DNA from: Pegoplata infirma
Lineage: Eukaryota; Arthropoda; Insecta; Diptera; Anthomyiidae
Assembly: GCA_963921195.1 (NCBI GenBank)
Contig: OY992536.1
Span: 97,923,550 to 97,987,549 of the forward strand
Reading direction: 5' to 3'
Length of the DNA stretch: 64,000 bases
The position numbers and the translations under genes are program-made. This document shows positions 42,596 to 55,002 of the stretch, one piece after another; position 1 is the first letter of the stretch, and each line of letters begins with the position of its first letter. The notes under the pieces were generated by a model. The model searched no databases. It worked only from the letters and a program-made list of their open reading frames with translations, and had not been told where the DNA came from.

Positions 42596-44104
42596 TAATT
42601 AGCTGATTTTTGGAGTTTTGATTAATTTTTGTTTGAATTTTATTTGATTTTTTTTTAATTTTTTGTGTTTTTTTTTATTTTTTTTGTGTTTTTTGATTTT
42701 TTTTGTGATTTTGATTTTTTTTTTAATTTTTTGTAATTTTTTTTTTTGGATTTTTGGATTTTTTTTTAACAATTTTTCCGTTTTTATTATTTTTTTAACC
42801 CACCGTATAGCAAAAAGTGCAGCATACTCAAAAAAAAAACTGCAGCATACTAATTTTTTTTTTGCAGCATACTCATTTTTTTTTGCAGCATACTCATTTT
42901 TTTTTGCAGCATACCCTTTTTTTTTTTTGCAGCATACGCATTTGATGTCCCAGTTCCACTATTCTGTACATCCTTATATACCTCTACCATCCTTCTGTAC
43001 AGCAGTGTGTAACACTGCTGTTACGTTGTTTTGTTTTATGAAATGCATGCACTTGCTGATACGTTTTTTTGTTTATTGTTAATAAATTCGCAATTTTTGA
43101 ACTTACACTTCCAAAATTTTCCAGAGACATGTAGTTTAGTCAAATGCATCATAATCAATCAAAAACTTGATTTTGATTTTTTTGTTGTTACGTTGTTTTG
43201 CATTTAAGGTGACGATTTGGGTCTAATGGTGCATTGGGATCGACTGGTGCGTTGGGATCAACTGGTGCGTTAGGATCAACTGGTGCATTGGGATCGACTG
43301 GTGCATTGGGATCGACTGGTGCATTGGGATCGACTGGTGCGTTGGGATCAACTGGTGCGTTAGGATCAACTGGTGCATTGGGATCGACTGGTGCATTGGG
43401 ATCGACTGGTGCATTTGGATCGACTGGTGCATTGGCATCGACTGGTGCATTGGGATCGACTGGTGCATTGGGATCGACTGGTGCATTGGGATCGACTGGT
43501 GCATTGGAATCAACTGGTGCATTGGGATCGACTGGTGCGTTAGGATCAACTGGTGCATTGGGATCGACTGGTGCATTTGGATCGACTGGTGCATTGGGAT
43601 CGACTGGTGCATTGGGATCGACTGGTGCATTTGGATCTAATGGTGCATTGGGATCGACTGGTGCGTTCAAGGATTGTAGAGCTATATAAGCATGTACAGA
43701 ATAGTGGAACTGGGACATCAAAGGCGTATGCTGCAAAAAAAAAAATGAGTATGCTGCAAAAAAAAAAATAATTTTGCTGCAAAAAAAATGAGTATGCTGC
43801 AATTTTTTAACAGTGGGTCAACAAAATGGAAATTCATAAAAAAATTGTTAAATAGCAAAAAATAATAAAAAATATAAAAAAAAATCAAAAAATTACAAAA
43901 AAATTAAAAAAAAAATTGAAAAAAATTAAAAAAAAATTAAAAAATAAATAAAAAAAAATCTAAAAAAATTAAAAGAAAAGAAAATCAAAAAAAAATCAAT
44001 AAAAATAAATGAAAATAGTTTTGTAACAAAATTTTCTGATATTTATTAGTGATATTTTATTACTGATATTAGTGATATTAGTAATGTTAGTGTATTAGTG
44101 ACAT
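42596..44104. mobile_element. Minisatellite-bearing block, copy B
   Basis: Near-identical to copy A; the 18-bp minisatellite runs 43228-43670. It differs at the minisatellite end, where GTTCAAGGATTG replaces GTTGGGATTA. The 204-codon complement-strand ORF across it (43802-43188) is a product of the repeat. Confidence 0.78.
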
Positions 44105-44106
44105 TA

Positions 44107-44708
44107 CACTCAAAAAAATAAAACTGTAAAGTTAACAAATTTTTTTTTGTTAACTGGAGTTTACTGGCTTTTTAGCAAATTTTTAGTTAAAATCAGCGTT
44201 TTAACTACTTTTTTTAGTTAAGTTCAATTTACGAAAATACTAGTTTTTAACAAATTTTGAATTAATTTTTTTTGTTGACTTCAAAACTGAGTTTACGAAT
44301 TTTTACTAATTAATTTGCTGATTTTTCGTAACAAATTTGTTAAGTGAAATTTCTTGTGTAGCCTCCTATGCGAATCTCATAAGTTCTACTTAAGCTGATG
44401 AAAAAACAGAAAAAATAAACTTACAATTTTTTACAAAATATTTTGTAAATTTTAGTTTACGAAAAGTAACAAAAGGTTTAGCTGAATTCAACTAATTTTT
44501 TTGTTAATATATGTACATAAAAACGTTACGAAATTTCAGCTAAATTTTTAGTTAAAGTTACGGTTTTTTTTGCTACATTCATTCTACGAAAAGTTAGCTA
44601 AATATTTTTAGTTAAATTAACTAAAAATTTTGTAGCCCACAATCAGGTGCTTTTTTAGTTAAATTTAACTAAATTTTTTGCTAACTTTACAGTTTTTTTT
44701 TTTGGGTG
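44107..44708. mobile_element. Y2 element, second copy
   Basis: 602 bp with TA flanks; identical in plan to 41397-41997. Confidence 0.75.
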
Positions 44709-44725
44709 TAGTAATATTATTGATA

Positions 44726-45087
44726 CACTCAAAAAAATAAAACTGTAAAGTTAGCAAAAAATTTAGTTAAATTTAACTAAAAAAGCACCTGATTGTGGGC
44801 TACAAAATTTTTAGTTAATTTAACTAAAAATATTTAGCTAACTTTTCGTAGAATGAATGCTGCACTTTTTGCTATACGGTGGGTTAAAAAAATAATAAAA
44901 ACGGAAAAATTGTTAAAAAAAAATCCAAAAATCCAAAAAAAAAATTACAAAAAATTAAAAAAAAAATCAAAATCACAAAAAAAATCAAAAAACACAAAAA
45001 AAAATAAAAAAAAACACAAAAAATTAAAAAAAAAATCAAATAAAATTCAAACAAAAATTAATCAAAACTCCAAAAATCAGCTAATTA
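44726..45087. repeat. Axis region: chimeric Y fragment joined to a block fragment
   Basis: 44726-44859 begins like Y1 (CACTCAAAAAAATAAAA) but continues with the Y2 version (GCACCTGATTGTGGG). It breaks at GAATGAATG and joins minisatellite-block sequence (CTGCACTTTTTGC) with an ATG microhomology. This is the only asymmetrical part of the palindrome. Confidence 0.7.
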
Positions 45088-45089
45088 TA

Positions 45090-46286
45090 CACTCAAAAAA
45101 ATAAAACTGTAAAGTTAACAAATTTTTTTTTGTTAACTCGAGTTTACTGGCATTTTAGCAAATTTTTAGTTAAAATCAGCGTTTTAACTACTTTTTCTAG
45201 TTAAGTTCAATTTACGAAAATACTAGTTTTGTACAAATTTTGAATTAATTTTTTTTGTTGACTTTAAAACTGAGTTTACGAATTTTTACTAATTAATTTG
45301 CTGATTTTTTGTAACATTTTTGTCAAGTGAAAAATTTTAAACATTTCTTGTGTAGCCTCCTATGCAAATCTCATAAGTCCTACTTAAGCTGAACTTAATG
45401 CTGTAAAAAAAAAAGAAAAAATAAGTGAAGTGTTAGTGTTTAAAATCAATATTTACCAAACTTAAAATTTTTTAATTAAAATGTTACGAAATTTTCAGCT
45501 GAATTTTTAGTTAAAATTACGGTTTTTTTGCTACATTCATTCTACGAAAAGTTAACTAAATATTTTTTGTTAAATTAACTAGAAATTTAGTAGGTTCAAA
45601 ATCAGGTGTTTTTTTAGTTAAATTTAACTAAATTTTTTGCTAACTTTACAGTTTTATTTTTTTGAGTGTATCAATAATATTACTACACCCAAAAAAAAAA
45701 CTGTAAAGTTAGCAAAAAATTTAGTTAAATTTAACTAAAAAAGCACCTGATTGTGGGCTACAAAATTTTTAGTTAATTTAACTAAAAATATTTAGCTAAC
45801 TTTTCGTAGAATGAATGTAGCAAAAAAAACCGTAACTTTAACTAAAAATTTAGCTGAAATTTCGTAACGTTTTTATGTACATATATTAACAAAAAAATTA
45901 GTTGAATTCAGCTAAACCTTTTGTTACTTTTCGTAAACTAAAATTTACAAAATATTTTGTAAAAAATTGTAAGTTTATTTTTTCTGTTTTTTCATCAGCT
46001 TAAGTAGAACTTATGAGATTCGCATAGGAGGCTACACAAGAAATTTCACTTAACAAATTTGTTACGAAAAATCAGCAAATTAATTAGTAAAAATTCGTAA
46101 ACTCAGTTTTGAAGTCAACAAAAAAAATTAATTCAAAATTTGTTAAAAACTAGTATTTTCGTAAATTGAACTTAACTAAAAAAAGTAGTTAAAACGCTGA
46201 TTTTAACTAAAAATTTGCTAAAAAGCCAGTAAACTCCAGTTAACAAAAAAAAATTTGTTAACTTTACAGTTTTATTTTTTTGAGTG
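45090..46286. mobile_element. Y1 (45090-45668) and Y2 (45686-46286), inverted copies
   Basis: Reverse-orientation counterparts of the left-half pair, same lengths (579 and 601 bp), TA flanks and 17-bp spacer. Confidence 0.77.
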
Positions 46287-46288
46287 TA

Positions 46289-47796
46289 ATGTCACTAATA
46301 CACTAACATTACTAATATCACTAATATCAGTAATAAAATATCACTAATAAATATCAGAAAATTTTGTTACAAAACTATTTTCATTTATTTTTATTGATTT
46401 TTTTTTGATTTTCTTTTCTTTTAATTTTTTTAGATTTTTTTTTATTTATTTTTTAATTTTTTTTTAATTTTTTTCAATTTTTTTTTTAATTTTTTTGTAA
46501 TTTTTTGATTTTTTTTTATATTTTTTATTATTTTTTGCTATTTAACAATTTTTTTATGAATTTCCATTTTGTTGACCCACTGTTAAAAAATTGCAGCATA
46601 CTCATTTTTTTTGCAGCAAAATTATTTTTTTTTTTGCAGCATACTCATTTTTTTTTTTGCAGCATACGCATTTGATGTCCCAGTTCCACTATTCTGTACA
46701 TGCTTATATAGCTCTATAATCCCAACGCACCAGTCGATCCCAATGCACCATTAGATCCAAATGCACCAGTCGATCCCAATGCACCAGTCGATTCCAATGC
46801 ACCAGTCGATCCAAATGCACCAGTCGATCCCAATGCACCAGTTGATCCTAACGCACCAGTCGATCCCAATGCACCAGTTGATTCCAATGCACCAGTCGAT
46901 CCCAATGCACCAGTCGATCCCAATGCACCAGTCGATCCCAATGCACCAGTCGATGCCAATGCACCAGTCGATCCAAATGCACCAGTCGATCCCAATGCAC
47001 CAGTCGATCCCAATGCACCAGTTGATCCTAACGCACCAGTTGATCCCAACGCACCAGTCGATCCCAATGCACCAGTCGATCCCAATGCACCAGTCGATCC
47101 CAATGCACCAGTTGATCCTAACGCACCAGTTGATCCCAACGCACCAGTCGATCCCAATGCACCATTAGACCCAAATCGTCACCTTAAATGCAAAACAACG
47201 TAACAACAAAAAAATCAAAATCAAGTTTTTGATTGATTATGATGCATTTGACTAAACTACATGTCTCTGGAAAATTTTGGAAGTGTAAGTTCAAAAATTG
47301 CGAATTTATTAACAATAAACAAAAAAACGTATCAGCAAGTGCATGCATTTCATAAAACAAAACAACGTAACAGCAGTGTTACACACTGCTGTACAGAAGG
47401 ATGGTAGAGGTATATAAGGATGTACAGAATAGTGGAACTGGGACATCAAATGCGTATGCTGCAAAAAAAAATATGAGTATGCTGCAAAAAAAAATGAGTA
47501 TGCTGCAAAAAAAAATGAGTATGCTGCAAAAAAAAAATTAGTATGCTGCAGTTTTTTTTTGAGTATGCTGCACTTTTTGCTATACGGTGGGTTAAAAAAA
47601 TAATAAAAACGGAAAAATTGTTAAAAAAAAATCCAAAAATCCAAAAAAAAAATTACAAAAAATTAAAAAAAAAATCAAAATCACAAAAAAAATCAAAAAA
47701 CACAAAAAAAAAATAAAAAAAAACACAAAAAATTAAAAAAAAAATCAAATAAAATTCAAACAAAAATTAATCAAAACTCCAAAAATCAGCTAATTA
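46289..47796. mobile_element. Minisatellite-bearing block, copy C (inverted)
   Basis: Reverse complement of copies A/B; the 18-bp minisatellite runs 46718-47165. Confidence 0.78.
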
Positions 47797-47798
47797 TA

Positions 47799-48996
47799 CA
47801 CTCAAAAAAATAAAACTGTAAAGTTAACAAATTTTTTTTTGTTAACTCGAGTTTACTGGCATTTTAGCAAATTTTTAGTTAAAATCAGCGTTTTAACTAC
47901 TTTTTCTAGTTAAGTTCAATTTACGAAAATACTAGTTTTGTACAAATTTTGAATTAATTTTTTTTGTTGACTTTAAAACTGAGTTTACGAATTTTTACTA
48001 ATTAATTTGCTGATTTTTTGTAACATTTTTGTCAAGTGAAAAATTTTAAACATTTCTTGTGTAGCCTCCTATGCAAATCTCATAAGTCCTACTTAAGCTG
48101 AACTTAATGCTGTAAAAAAAAAAGAAAAAATAAGTGAAGTGTTAGTGTTTAAAATCAATATTTACCAAACTTAAAATTTTTTAATTAAAATGTTACGAAA
48201 TTTTCAGCTGAATTTTTAGTTAAAATTACGGTTTTTTTGCTACATTCATTCTACGAAAAGTTAACTAAATATTTTTTGTTAAATTAACTAGAAATTTAGT
48301 AGGTTCAAAATCAGGTGTTTTTTTAGTTAAATTTAACTAAATTTTTTGCTAACTTTACAGTTTTATTTTTTTGAGTGTATCAATAATATTACTACACCCA
48401 AAAAAAAAAACTGTAAAGTTAGCAAAAAATTTAGTTAAATTTAACTAAAAAAGCACCTGATTGTGGGCTACAAAATTTTTAGTTAATTTAACTAAAAATA
48501 TTTAGCTAACTTTTCGTAGAATGAATGTAGCAAAAAAAACCGTAACTTTAACTAAAAATTTAGCTGAAATTTCGTAACGTTTTTATGTACATATATTAAC
48601 AAAAAAATTAGTTGAATTCAGCTAAACCTTTTGTTACTTTTCGTAAACTAAAATTTACAAAATATTTTGTAAAAAATTGTAAGTTTATTTTTTCTGTTTT
48701 TTCATCAGCTTAAGTAGAACTTATGAGATTCGCATAGGAGGCTACACAAGAAATTTCACTTAACAAATTTGTTACGAAAAATCAGCAAATTAATTAGTAA
48801 AAATTCGTAAACTCAGTTTTGAAGTCAACAAAAAAAATTAATTCAAAATTTGTTAAAAACTAGTATTTTCGTAAATTGAACTTAACTAAAAAAAGTAGTT
48901 AAAACGCTGATTTTAACTAAAAATTTGCTAAAAAGCCAGTAAACTCCAGTTAACAAAAAAAAATTTGTTAACTTTACAGTTTTATTTTTTTGAGTG
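47799..48996. mobile_element. Y1 (47799-48377) and Y2 (48395-48996), inverted copies
   Basis: Same pair as at 45090-46286, TA-flanked. Confidence 0.77.
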
Positions 48997-48998
48997 TA

Positions 48999-50489
48999 AT
49001 GTCACTAATACACTAACATTACTAATATCACTAATATCAGTAATAAAATATCACTAATAAATATCAGAAAATTTTGTTACAAAACTATTTTCATTTATTT
49101 TTATTGATTTTTTTTTGATTTTCTTTTCTTTTAATTTTTTTAGATTTTTTTTTATTTATTTTTTAATTTTTTTTTAATTTTTTTCAATTTTTTTTTTAAT
49201 TTTTTTGTAATTTTTTGATTTTTTTTTATATTTTTTATTATTTTTTCCTATTTAACAATTTTTTTATGAATTTCCATTTTGTTGACCCACTGTTAAAAAA
49301 TTGCAGCATACTCATTTTTTTTGCAGCAAAATTATTTTTTTTTTTGCAGCATACTCATTTTTTTTTTTGCAGCATACGCATTTGATGTCCCAGTTCCACT
49401 ATTCTGTACATGCTTATATAGCTCTATAATCCCAACGCACCAGTCGATCCCAATGCACCATTAGATCCAAATGCACCAGTCGATCCCAATGCACCAGTCG
49501 ATCCCAATGCACCAGTCGATCCAAATGCACCAGTCGATCCCAATGCACCAGTTGATCCTAACGCACCAGTCGATCCCAATGCACCAGTTGATTCCAATGC
49601 ACCAGTCGATCCCAATGCACCAGTCGATCCCAATGCACCAGTCGATCCCAATGCACCAGTCGATGCCAATGCACCAGTCGATCCAAATGCACCAGTCGAT
49701 CCCAATGCACCAGTCGATCCCAATGCACCAGTTGATCCTAACGCACCAGTTGATCCCAACGCACCAGTCGATCCCAATGCACCAGTCGATCCCAATGCAC
49801 CAGTTGATCCTAACGCACCAGTTGATCCCAACGCACCAGTCGATCCCAATGCACCATTAGACCCAAATCGTCACCTTAAATGCAAAACAACGTAACAACA
49901 AAAAAATCAAAATCAAGTTTTTGATTGATTATGATGCATTTGACTAAACTACATGTCTCTGGAAAATTTTGGAAGTGTAAGTTCAAAAATTGCGAATTTA
50001 TTAACAATAAACAAAAAAACGTATCAGCAAGTGCATGCATTTCATAAAACAAAACAACGTAACAGCAGTGTTACACACTGCTGTACAGAAGGATGGTAGA
50101 GGTATATAAGGATGTACAGAATAGTGGAACTGGGACATCAAATGCGTATGCTGCAAAAAAAAATATGAGTATGCTGCAAAAAAAAATGAGTATGCTGCAA
50201 AAAAAAATGAGTATGCTGCAAAAAAAAAATTAGTATGCTGCAGTTTTTTTTTGAGTATGCTGCACTTTTTGCTATACGGTGGGTTAAAAAAATAATAAAA
50301 ACGGAAAAATTGTTAAAAAAAAATCCAAAAATCCAAAAAAAAAATTACAAAAAATTAAAAAAAAAATCAAAATCACAAAAAAAATCAAAAAACACAAAAA
50401 AAAAAATAAAAAAAAACACAAAAAATTAAAAAAAAAATCAAATAAAATTCAAACAAAAATTAATCAAAACTCCAAAAATCAGCTAATTA
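48999..50489. mobile_element. Minisatellite-bearing block, copy D (inverted)
   Basis: As copy C but the minisatellite (49428-49862) is one 18-bp unit shorter. Confidence 0.78.
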
Positions 50490-50491
50490 TA

Positions 50492-50857
50492 CACTCAAAA
50501 AAATAAAACTGTAAAGTTAACAAATTTTTTTTTGTTAACTCGAGTTTACTGGCATTTTAGCAAATTTTTAGTTAAAATCAGCGTTTTAACTACTTTTTCT
50601 AGTTAAGTTCAATTTACGAAAATACTAGTTTTGTACAAATTTTGAATTAATTTTTTTTGTTGACTTTAAAACTGAGTTTACGAATTTTTACTAATTAATT
50701 TGCTGATTTTTTGTAACATTTTTGTCAAGTGAAAAATTTTAAACATTTCTTGTGTAGCCTCCTATGCAAATCTCATAAGTCCTACTTAAGCTGAACTTAA
50801 TGCTGTAAAAAAAAAAGAAAAAATAAGTGAAGTGTTAGTGTTTAAAATCAATATTTA
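50492..50857. mobile_element. Y1 element, right copy, 3'-truncated
   Basis: Matches Y1 to ATCAATATTTA and is then replaced by long T and A homopolymer runs (50858-50910), marking the right border of the palindrome. Confidence 0.73.
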
Positions 50858-52300
50858 TTTTTTTTTTTTTTTTTTTTTAATTAAAAAAAAAAAAATTTTT
50901 TTTTTTTTTAATTTTCAAAAAAGTTTGGAAAATCTTTTTTTTTAATTTTCTATAAATTTCTGATTTTTTTTTTTTTTTTTTTTTGAATATTCAAAAAAGT
51001 TGAATTTTTAAAAAAGTTTTGAAAATCTCTTTTTAATTTTTCGAAAAAATAAAATCTCAAACATTTTTAAAAATCGAACTTTTTTCTTTGATTTCAAAAT
51101 TTTTATATTTTAAGACAATGAAAAGTCATACAAAAAACAAATATGATACTAAAATTGTTTAAAAAAAAGCACTGAAATTTTTTTACAACTTTCGAATATA
51201 TTGATTATTACGGTAGTTTTGAGAAAACCAAAGTATTTTTTCTAAACTTTTAAAACATTTAGCATTTTAAATATGAAAAATAAATTGAATAGAGAAAAAT
51301 GTTATACAAAATGGTATATACTTTTAGTTAATTTCATGAAATTTTAGAAAAACATTAGAAATATTTTTTGTTTTGTAGTTCAATATAATATCATTCGGCG
51401 TTTTAATATTGTCATTTCTTGAATAGAAAAACTGTTTTGTCTTTAAAAAATAATTGTAAGAAAAACACAAAGCATATGAAATATTGTGTCTAAAATGAAT
51501 AAAATAATGTTCTTCTATAAAATATCAACTAGTATATTCGTACTTAAGTAAAATTATTTTTACTTTATTAAAAAAATAAAATCTATGTTAAGTAGTTTAA
51601 TATACATAATATCATTCAACGTCATTTTAATATTTGGATTTATTAGTAAACAAAAAAGATTTCTAGACTTTAAACATTTAATGTAGGAAGATTCTTACTT
51701 ACAATGTTAAGTAAAATTATTTTTACTTCTTTCAAAAAAAACTCTATATTGAGTATTGAGACGTCATTTTAATATTTGGATTTATTAGTAAATAGAAAAA
51801 ATTCTAGACTTTAAAAAGTTATTGTAGGAAGAACACATAGCATGAAATATAATGAGTCCAAAAATGATTAAAAATCATTTTCATCTAAATTGTATTCTTA
51901 ATTACAAACTTTTGTTAAGTAAAATTATTATTTACTTTATTAAAAAAACTCTAGGTAATATAGTAACCATTAGGCATTTTGATATTTTCATTTCTTATTG
52001 AATAGAAAAACTTCTTTTTTTGGTAAGAAGAACTTCGTATTTTTTAATATGAATATAACCAATTTTTAATTTTTCTTAATTTTTTTTTCCATTTTTAATA
52101 TAAAAATAATTTATAATTAAAAAAAAAACTATTAGTTTATTCAAAAAAAAAAAAAAAAAAATTTAATATAATATTGTATAGAAATTATTATAAAAAATAA
52201 AAATAAGAAAAACAAATGCGGATATAATACAATTATTTATTTAAAACTTTGATTATTATTTTTAGACAGTCTTTAAAGAGAAACCGTTTCGAAAAGTCCA
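50858..52300. other. Very A/T-rich DNA with weak ~200-bp direct repeats, no gene
   Basis: After homopolymer runs, diverged direct repeats share CATTTTAATATTTGGATTTATTAGTAAA and GTAGGAAGA-type phrases (about 51376-52030, three to four copies). No ORF of interest. Confidence 0.55.
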
Positions 52301-52327
52301 TTATTTAAAATATTTAAGCCAAACAAT

Positions 52328-52612
52328 ATGCTTCCTTCTATAATAAACAATTTTTTACACGAATTCTCTAACAGTATATTCGAGGAACATATTGACAGGA
52401 TATATAATTTTCTGCAAATGTTGGAAATTCAAAAATTTAATGGAGATATACCAATACATTCTCAAAATGGAAATCATTTTGAGAGCTGTCCATGGAATGA
52501 GGGGGATTATAATATGGAATGGTGTAGATGCAGATTCTTTGAACGTGAAAAAGCCTACATCATCAAGCTAATAAATAAATATTATTTACTATCAACTCGT
52601 TATAATAAGTAA
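52328..52612 (+). CDS. Small hypothetical ORF (94 aa)
   Basis: Not recognised. Open from an ATG at 52328 to a TAA; soluble, moderately charged, with a compact Cys/Trp segment (CPWNEGDYNMEWCRCRF) around aa 57-75 and a basic end. Its codon use is less extreme than the flanks, and the sequence is complex rather than repeat-derived, which favours a real exon or gene remnant. Its 3' end runs toward the minus-strand exon-like segment at 52914, with shared tail sequence. Could be one exon of a larger gene. Confidence 0.4.
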   Translation: MLPSIINNFLHEFSNSIFEEHIDRIYNFLQMLEIQKFNGDIPIHSQNGNHFESCPWNEGDYNMEWCRCRFFEREKAYIIKLINKYYLLSTRYNK

Positions 52613-52741
52613 TAATTTTATAATTGTAAAAAAATATTTTTTAAACATTTCTAAAATTAATATTATATTAAAATTATAAATAAAACAAGCAAAAAATGAA
52701 ACCGTATGATTCGAGTTTTTATTTAAAATATAACTAAAACT

Positions 52742-52914
52742 ATTTTTTTTTATCATCAAATATAATCTTTGATGTTTACTGATGAACCGTTTTTCATAAA
52801 TTTCAGTTTGATACCCCAGTTTTAATATAGGGCTTAAAATATCATAACTTATTTGTATGCGATATTTAAAACGTTCATGATCACGTGTATATATTTCCCA
52901 TTCACCTTCCCGAG
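52742..52914 (-). pseudogene. Exon-like segment, paralogue 1
   Basis: Minus-strand coding-like stretch (REGEWEIYTRDHERFKYRIQ and onward to YEKRFIS) beginning right after a splice-acceptor-like TTTACAG (complement of 52915-52921). It aligns with paralogue 2 at 53969-53806 for about 45 residues, then the frames diverge: paralogue 1 has a small indel after RFIS and reads on into non-conserved sequence. Probably the last exon, or a decayed copy, of an unidentified gene. Confidence 0.5.
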
Positions 52915-53312
52915 CTGTAAAGTAACCGTAAAAAAATAAATTTTTCCTTATGAAAAACGACAACAGATTTTTTCCTTAAAATATAAAAATTTATTTATCC
53001 TATAATATCAATTTTAAGAAAACCAATTCATTAATTGAAAAATATTTTATTATATATAATTTGATAAAATTATATTTAATTATATAATAATAAAATAAAA
53101 AAAACTTTTTTACTCGGGTACATATTATATAATAATTTTCAAAATATATAGAAAATTACATACTACTACATGTATTTTTGAGAAGTAAGCAATAAAAGTT
53201 AAATTTAAAACAAATTAGAATTTTAATTTGAAGTATGAATATAAACCAAATTTAGTCAATCTTTAATAAGCAATTTAAGAAGTTTCAAAAAATTATTAAA
53301 AACAAAAAAGTA

Positions 53313-53639
53313 ATGGAGAAAATGAATATCGAGTGCACCGAGTGTAATAAAATTATTGAAGGTCTTTTCAATTTTGAACAACATTTAATGATTTGCAACA
53401 TTATATCTGAACCAGATCTTTTCCCCAAAGAGGAACCAGGCCAAAAAATACAATCAACAGGAGATACTAGAATACCCGAAACTCTTCAATGTTCTGAAAG
53501 ACAAGAAATTGTATCAGAAGATATAATAATCCGAGAGACTCAAGAATCATCACAGAAATTTCTCATCCCTAACATGACAAATGTTAGGGATGACAAATTT
53601 TTTAATTCAGAAAATAATTTACCAGACTTTAAGTTTTAA
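53313..53639 (+). CDS. Small hypothetical ORF with a zinc-binding-like start (108 aa)
   Basis: Starts ATG at 53313. Residues 7-29 have a C-x2-C-x12-H-x4-C pattern (CTECNK to HLMIC), reminiscent of a C2H2/C2HC zinc finger. The rest is acidic and Ser/Gln/Glu-rich with no further finger, ending in PDFKF. Complex, non-repeat sequence. It might be the 5' exon of a zinc-finger gene or a truncated copy. There is no visible 5' splice site that decides this. Confidence 0.42.
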   Translation: MEKMNIECTECNKIIEGLFNFEQHLMICNIISEPDLFPKEEPGQKIQSTGDTRIPETLQCSERQEIVSEDIIIRETQESSQKFLIPNMTNVRDDKFFNSENNLPDFKF

Positions 53640-53805
53640 GAAAATATATTTTTATAAACATTGTATATTACCATAAGTAGTAATTATAAAAAAATATTTC
53701 TAAAATTAATATTATACTACTATTAAAATTATAAATAAAACAAAACAAAAAATTCAATCATATAATTCGGGTTTCTTATTTAAAAAATAATAATTTCTTT
53801 ATTTA

Positions 53806-53969
53806 TCAGCATATATCATCTTTGATGTGTGTACTAATAAACCGTTTTTCATAAATTTTAGTTCGATGTCCCAGTTCTAATATAGGGTTTAAAATATCAC
53901 AACTTTTTTGTATGCGAAATTTAAAACGTTCATGATCTCGAGCATACATTTCCCATACACCCTTTCGTG
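53806..53969 (-). pseudogene. Exon-like segment, paralogue 2, next to Helitron D
   Basis: Minus-strand, starting after AGAACAG (acceptor-like) with KGVWEMYARDHERFKFRIQK and ending YEKRFISTHIKDDIC then stop. ~65-70% identical to paralogue 1 over ~45 residues by eye, and the A/T-rich tails after both also align, so a ~330-bp unit is duplicated ~1.05 kb apart. The upstream 20 codons of the open frame are Helitron D terminal sequence (NTKYRDGK-type residues from its hairpin), not the gene. Identity of the family unknown. Confidence 0.52.
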
Positions 53970-55002
53970 CTGTTCTATAGGCAAAACTCCATACACACAT
54001 ATGATGTACTAGCTTACCATCCCGGTACTTCGTTACCGGTTGCATTGAATACCGAATAATAGAAGGATCCGAATTACTCTACCGATTTCAAGAAAATTCC
54101 CCTACGTAGGCTTTGTTTTATTTACTTGTACAAATTTAAGTCTTTTATAAAATAATATTTTAATGAATAATTTAAACAATAAAATTTGAATAATTTTCGA
54201 GCCCTTATTTCAGGATTTTGGATTTTGAGTGAATGAATATTTCAGAGAATAAAGAAATTGGAATAAAAATAAGTTTGAGTCAAAAAACATATAGAGAGAA
54301 AAAATATGGAGTAAAAAAAGTTAAATACGAAAAATTTGAGTAAAAAGTATCATTTTAGTTGTTCCCTGCTCTATTCCATTTCGTTCCTCGTTCTAAAATT
54401 TTAAATTTTAAGATATGTCCTTCTCTTGTGTGTTATTTTTGGGGCTTTTAGTTTAATAGTTAGATAGGGAAAACTAACCATTTGCCCCCCTTAAAATTAA
54501 ATTTTCCAAAAACTTTTTTTTTGTGTTATGTGATCCTTTATTTAAAATTTCAAGTTTCTGAGCCATTATTTCAAGAAATGTAAGAATAACCAAAATTTAC
54601 ACTTTCTCATTATTATAGGAACAAAGAAAAAAGTAACAAAAGTACACTTTCTTACCCCCGTTAGAAACGGAATTTCCAAAAAGAACCTCTTCCAGAAAGA
54701 TTTTTCTTCACCGAAGGATCTTCTTTTCCAAATTTCAATTTTCTAGTATCATTGTTTTAGCAAATATTAAATGTACAAAAAGGATTTTACATTCCTAATT
54801 TTAAGTTTCTAGAAATATTACATCAAAAAATATCAAAGGTACCGAAAATACACTTTTTTAGCTATTTTATCCTACTAAGAAGCTGAATTTTAAAAATATA
54901 TTTTTCCCAGAATATTTTTTTTACCAATTCTCCTTCATTACAATTTTCAAGATTCTAGGAAATATAAAAAGTTTATATAAATAAAATTTCAGGAAATGAA
55001 AA

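Larger units (their letters stand above)
39441..50857. repeat. ~11.4-kb palindrome of four 2.7-kb composite modules
   Basis: Modules with starts ~2,709 bp apart occur twice in one orientation (left half) and twice in the other (right half). Order on the left: partial Y1, minisatellite block, Y2, Y1, block, Y2; on the right the same in reverse with an additional Y1 and a block fragment (44860-45087) near the axis. The axis is near 44717 (AATATTATT). Copies differ at only scattered bases, apart from an 18-bp repeat-number change and homopolymer lengths. Either a very recent inverted duplication or an assembly/read artefact. Confidence 0.85.

Noticed and set aside
43188..43802. 204-codon minus-strand ORF with (NAPVDP)n as a possible structural protein
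   Set aside because: It is the 18-bp minisatellite read in a frame without stops; other frames and the other strand are also largely open, and the N-terminal part is A/T simple repeat. No splice, promoter or composition support.
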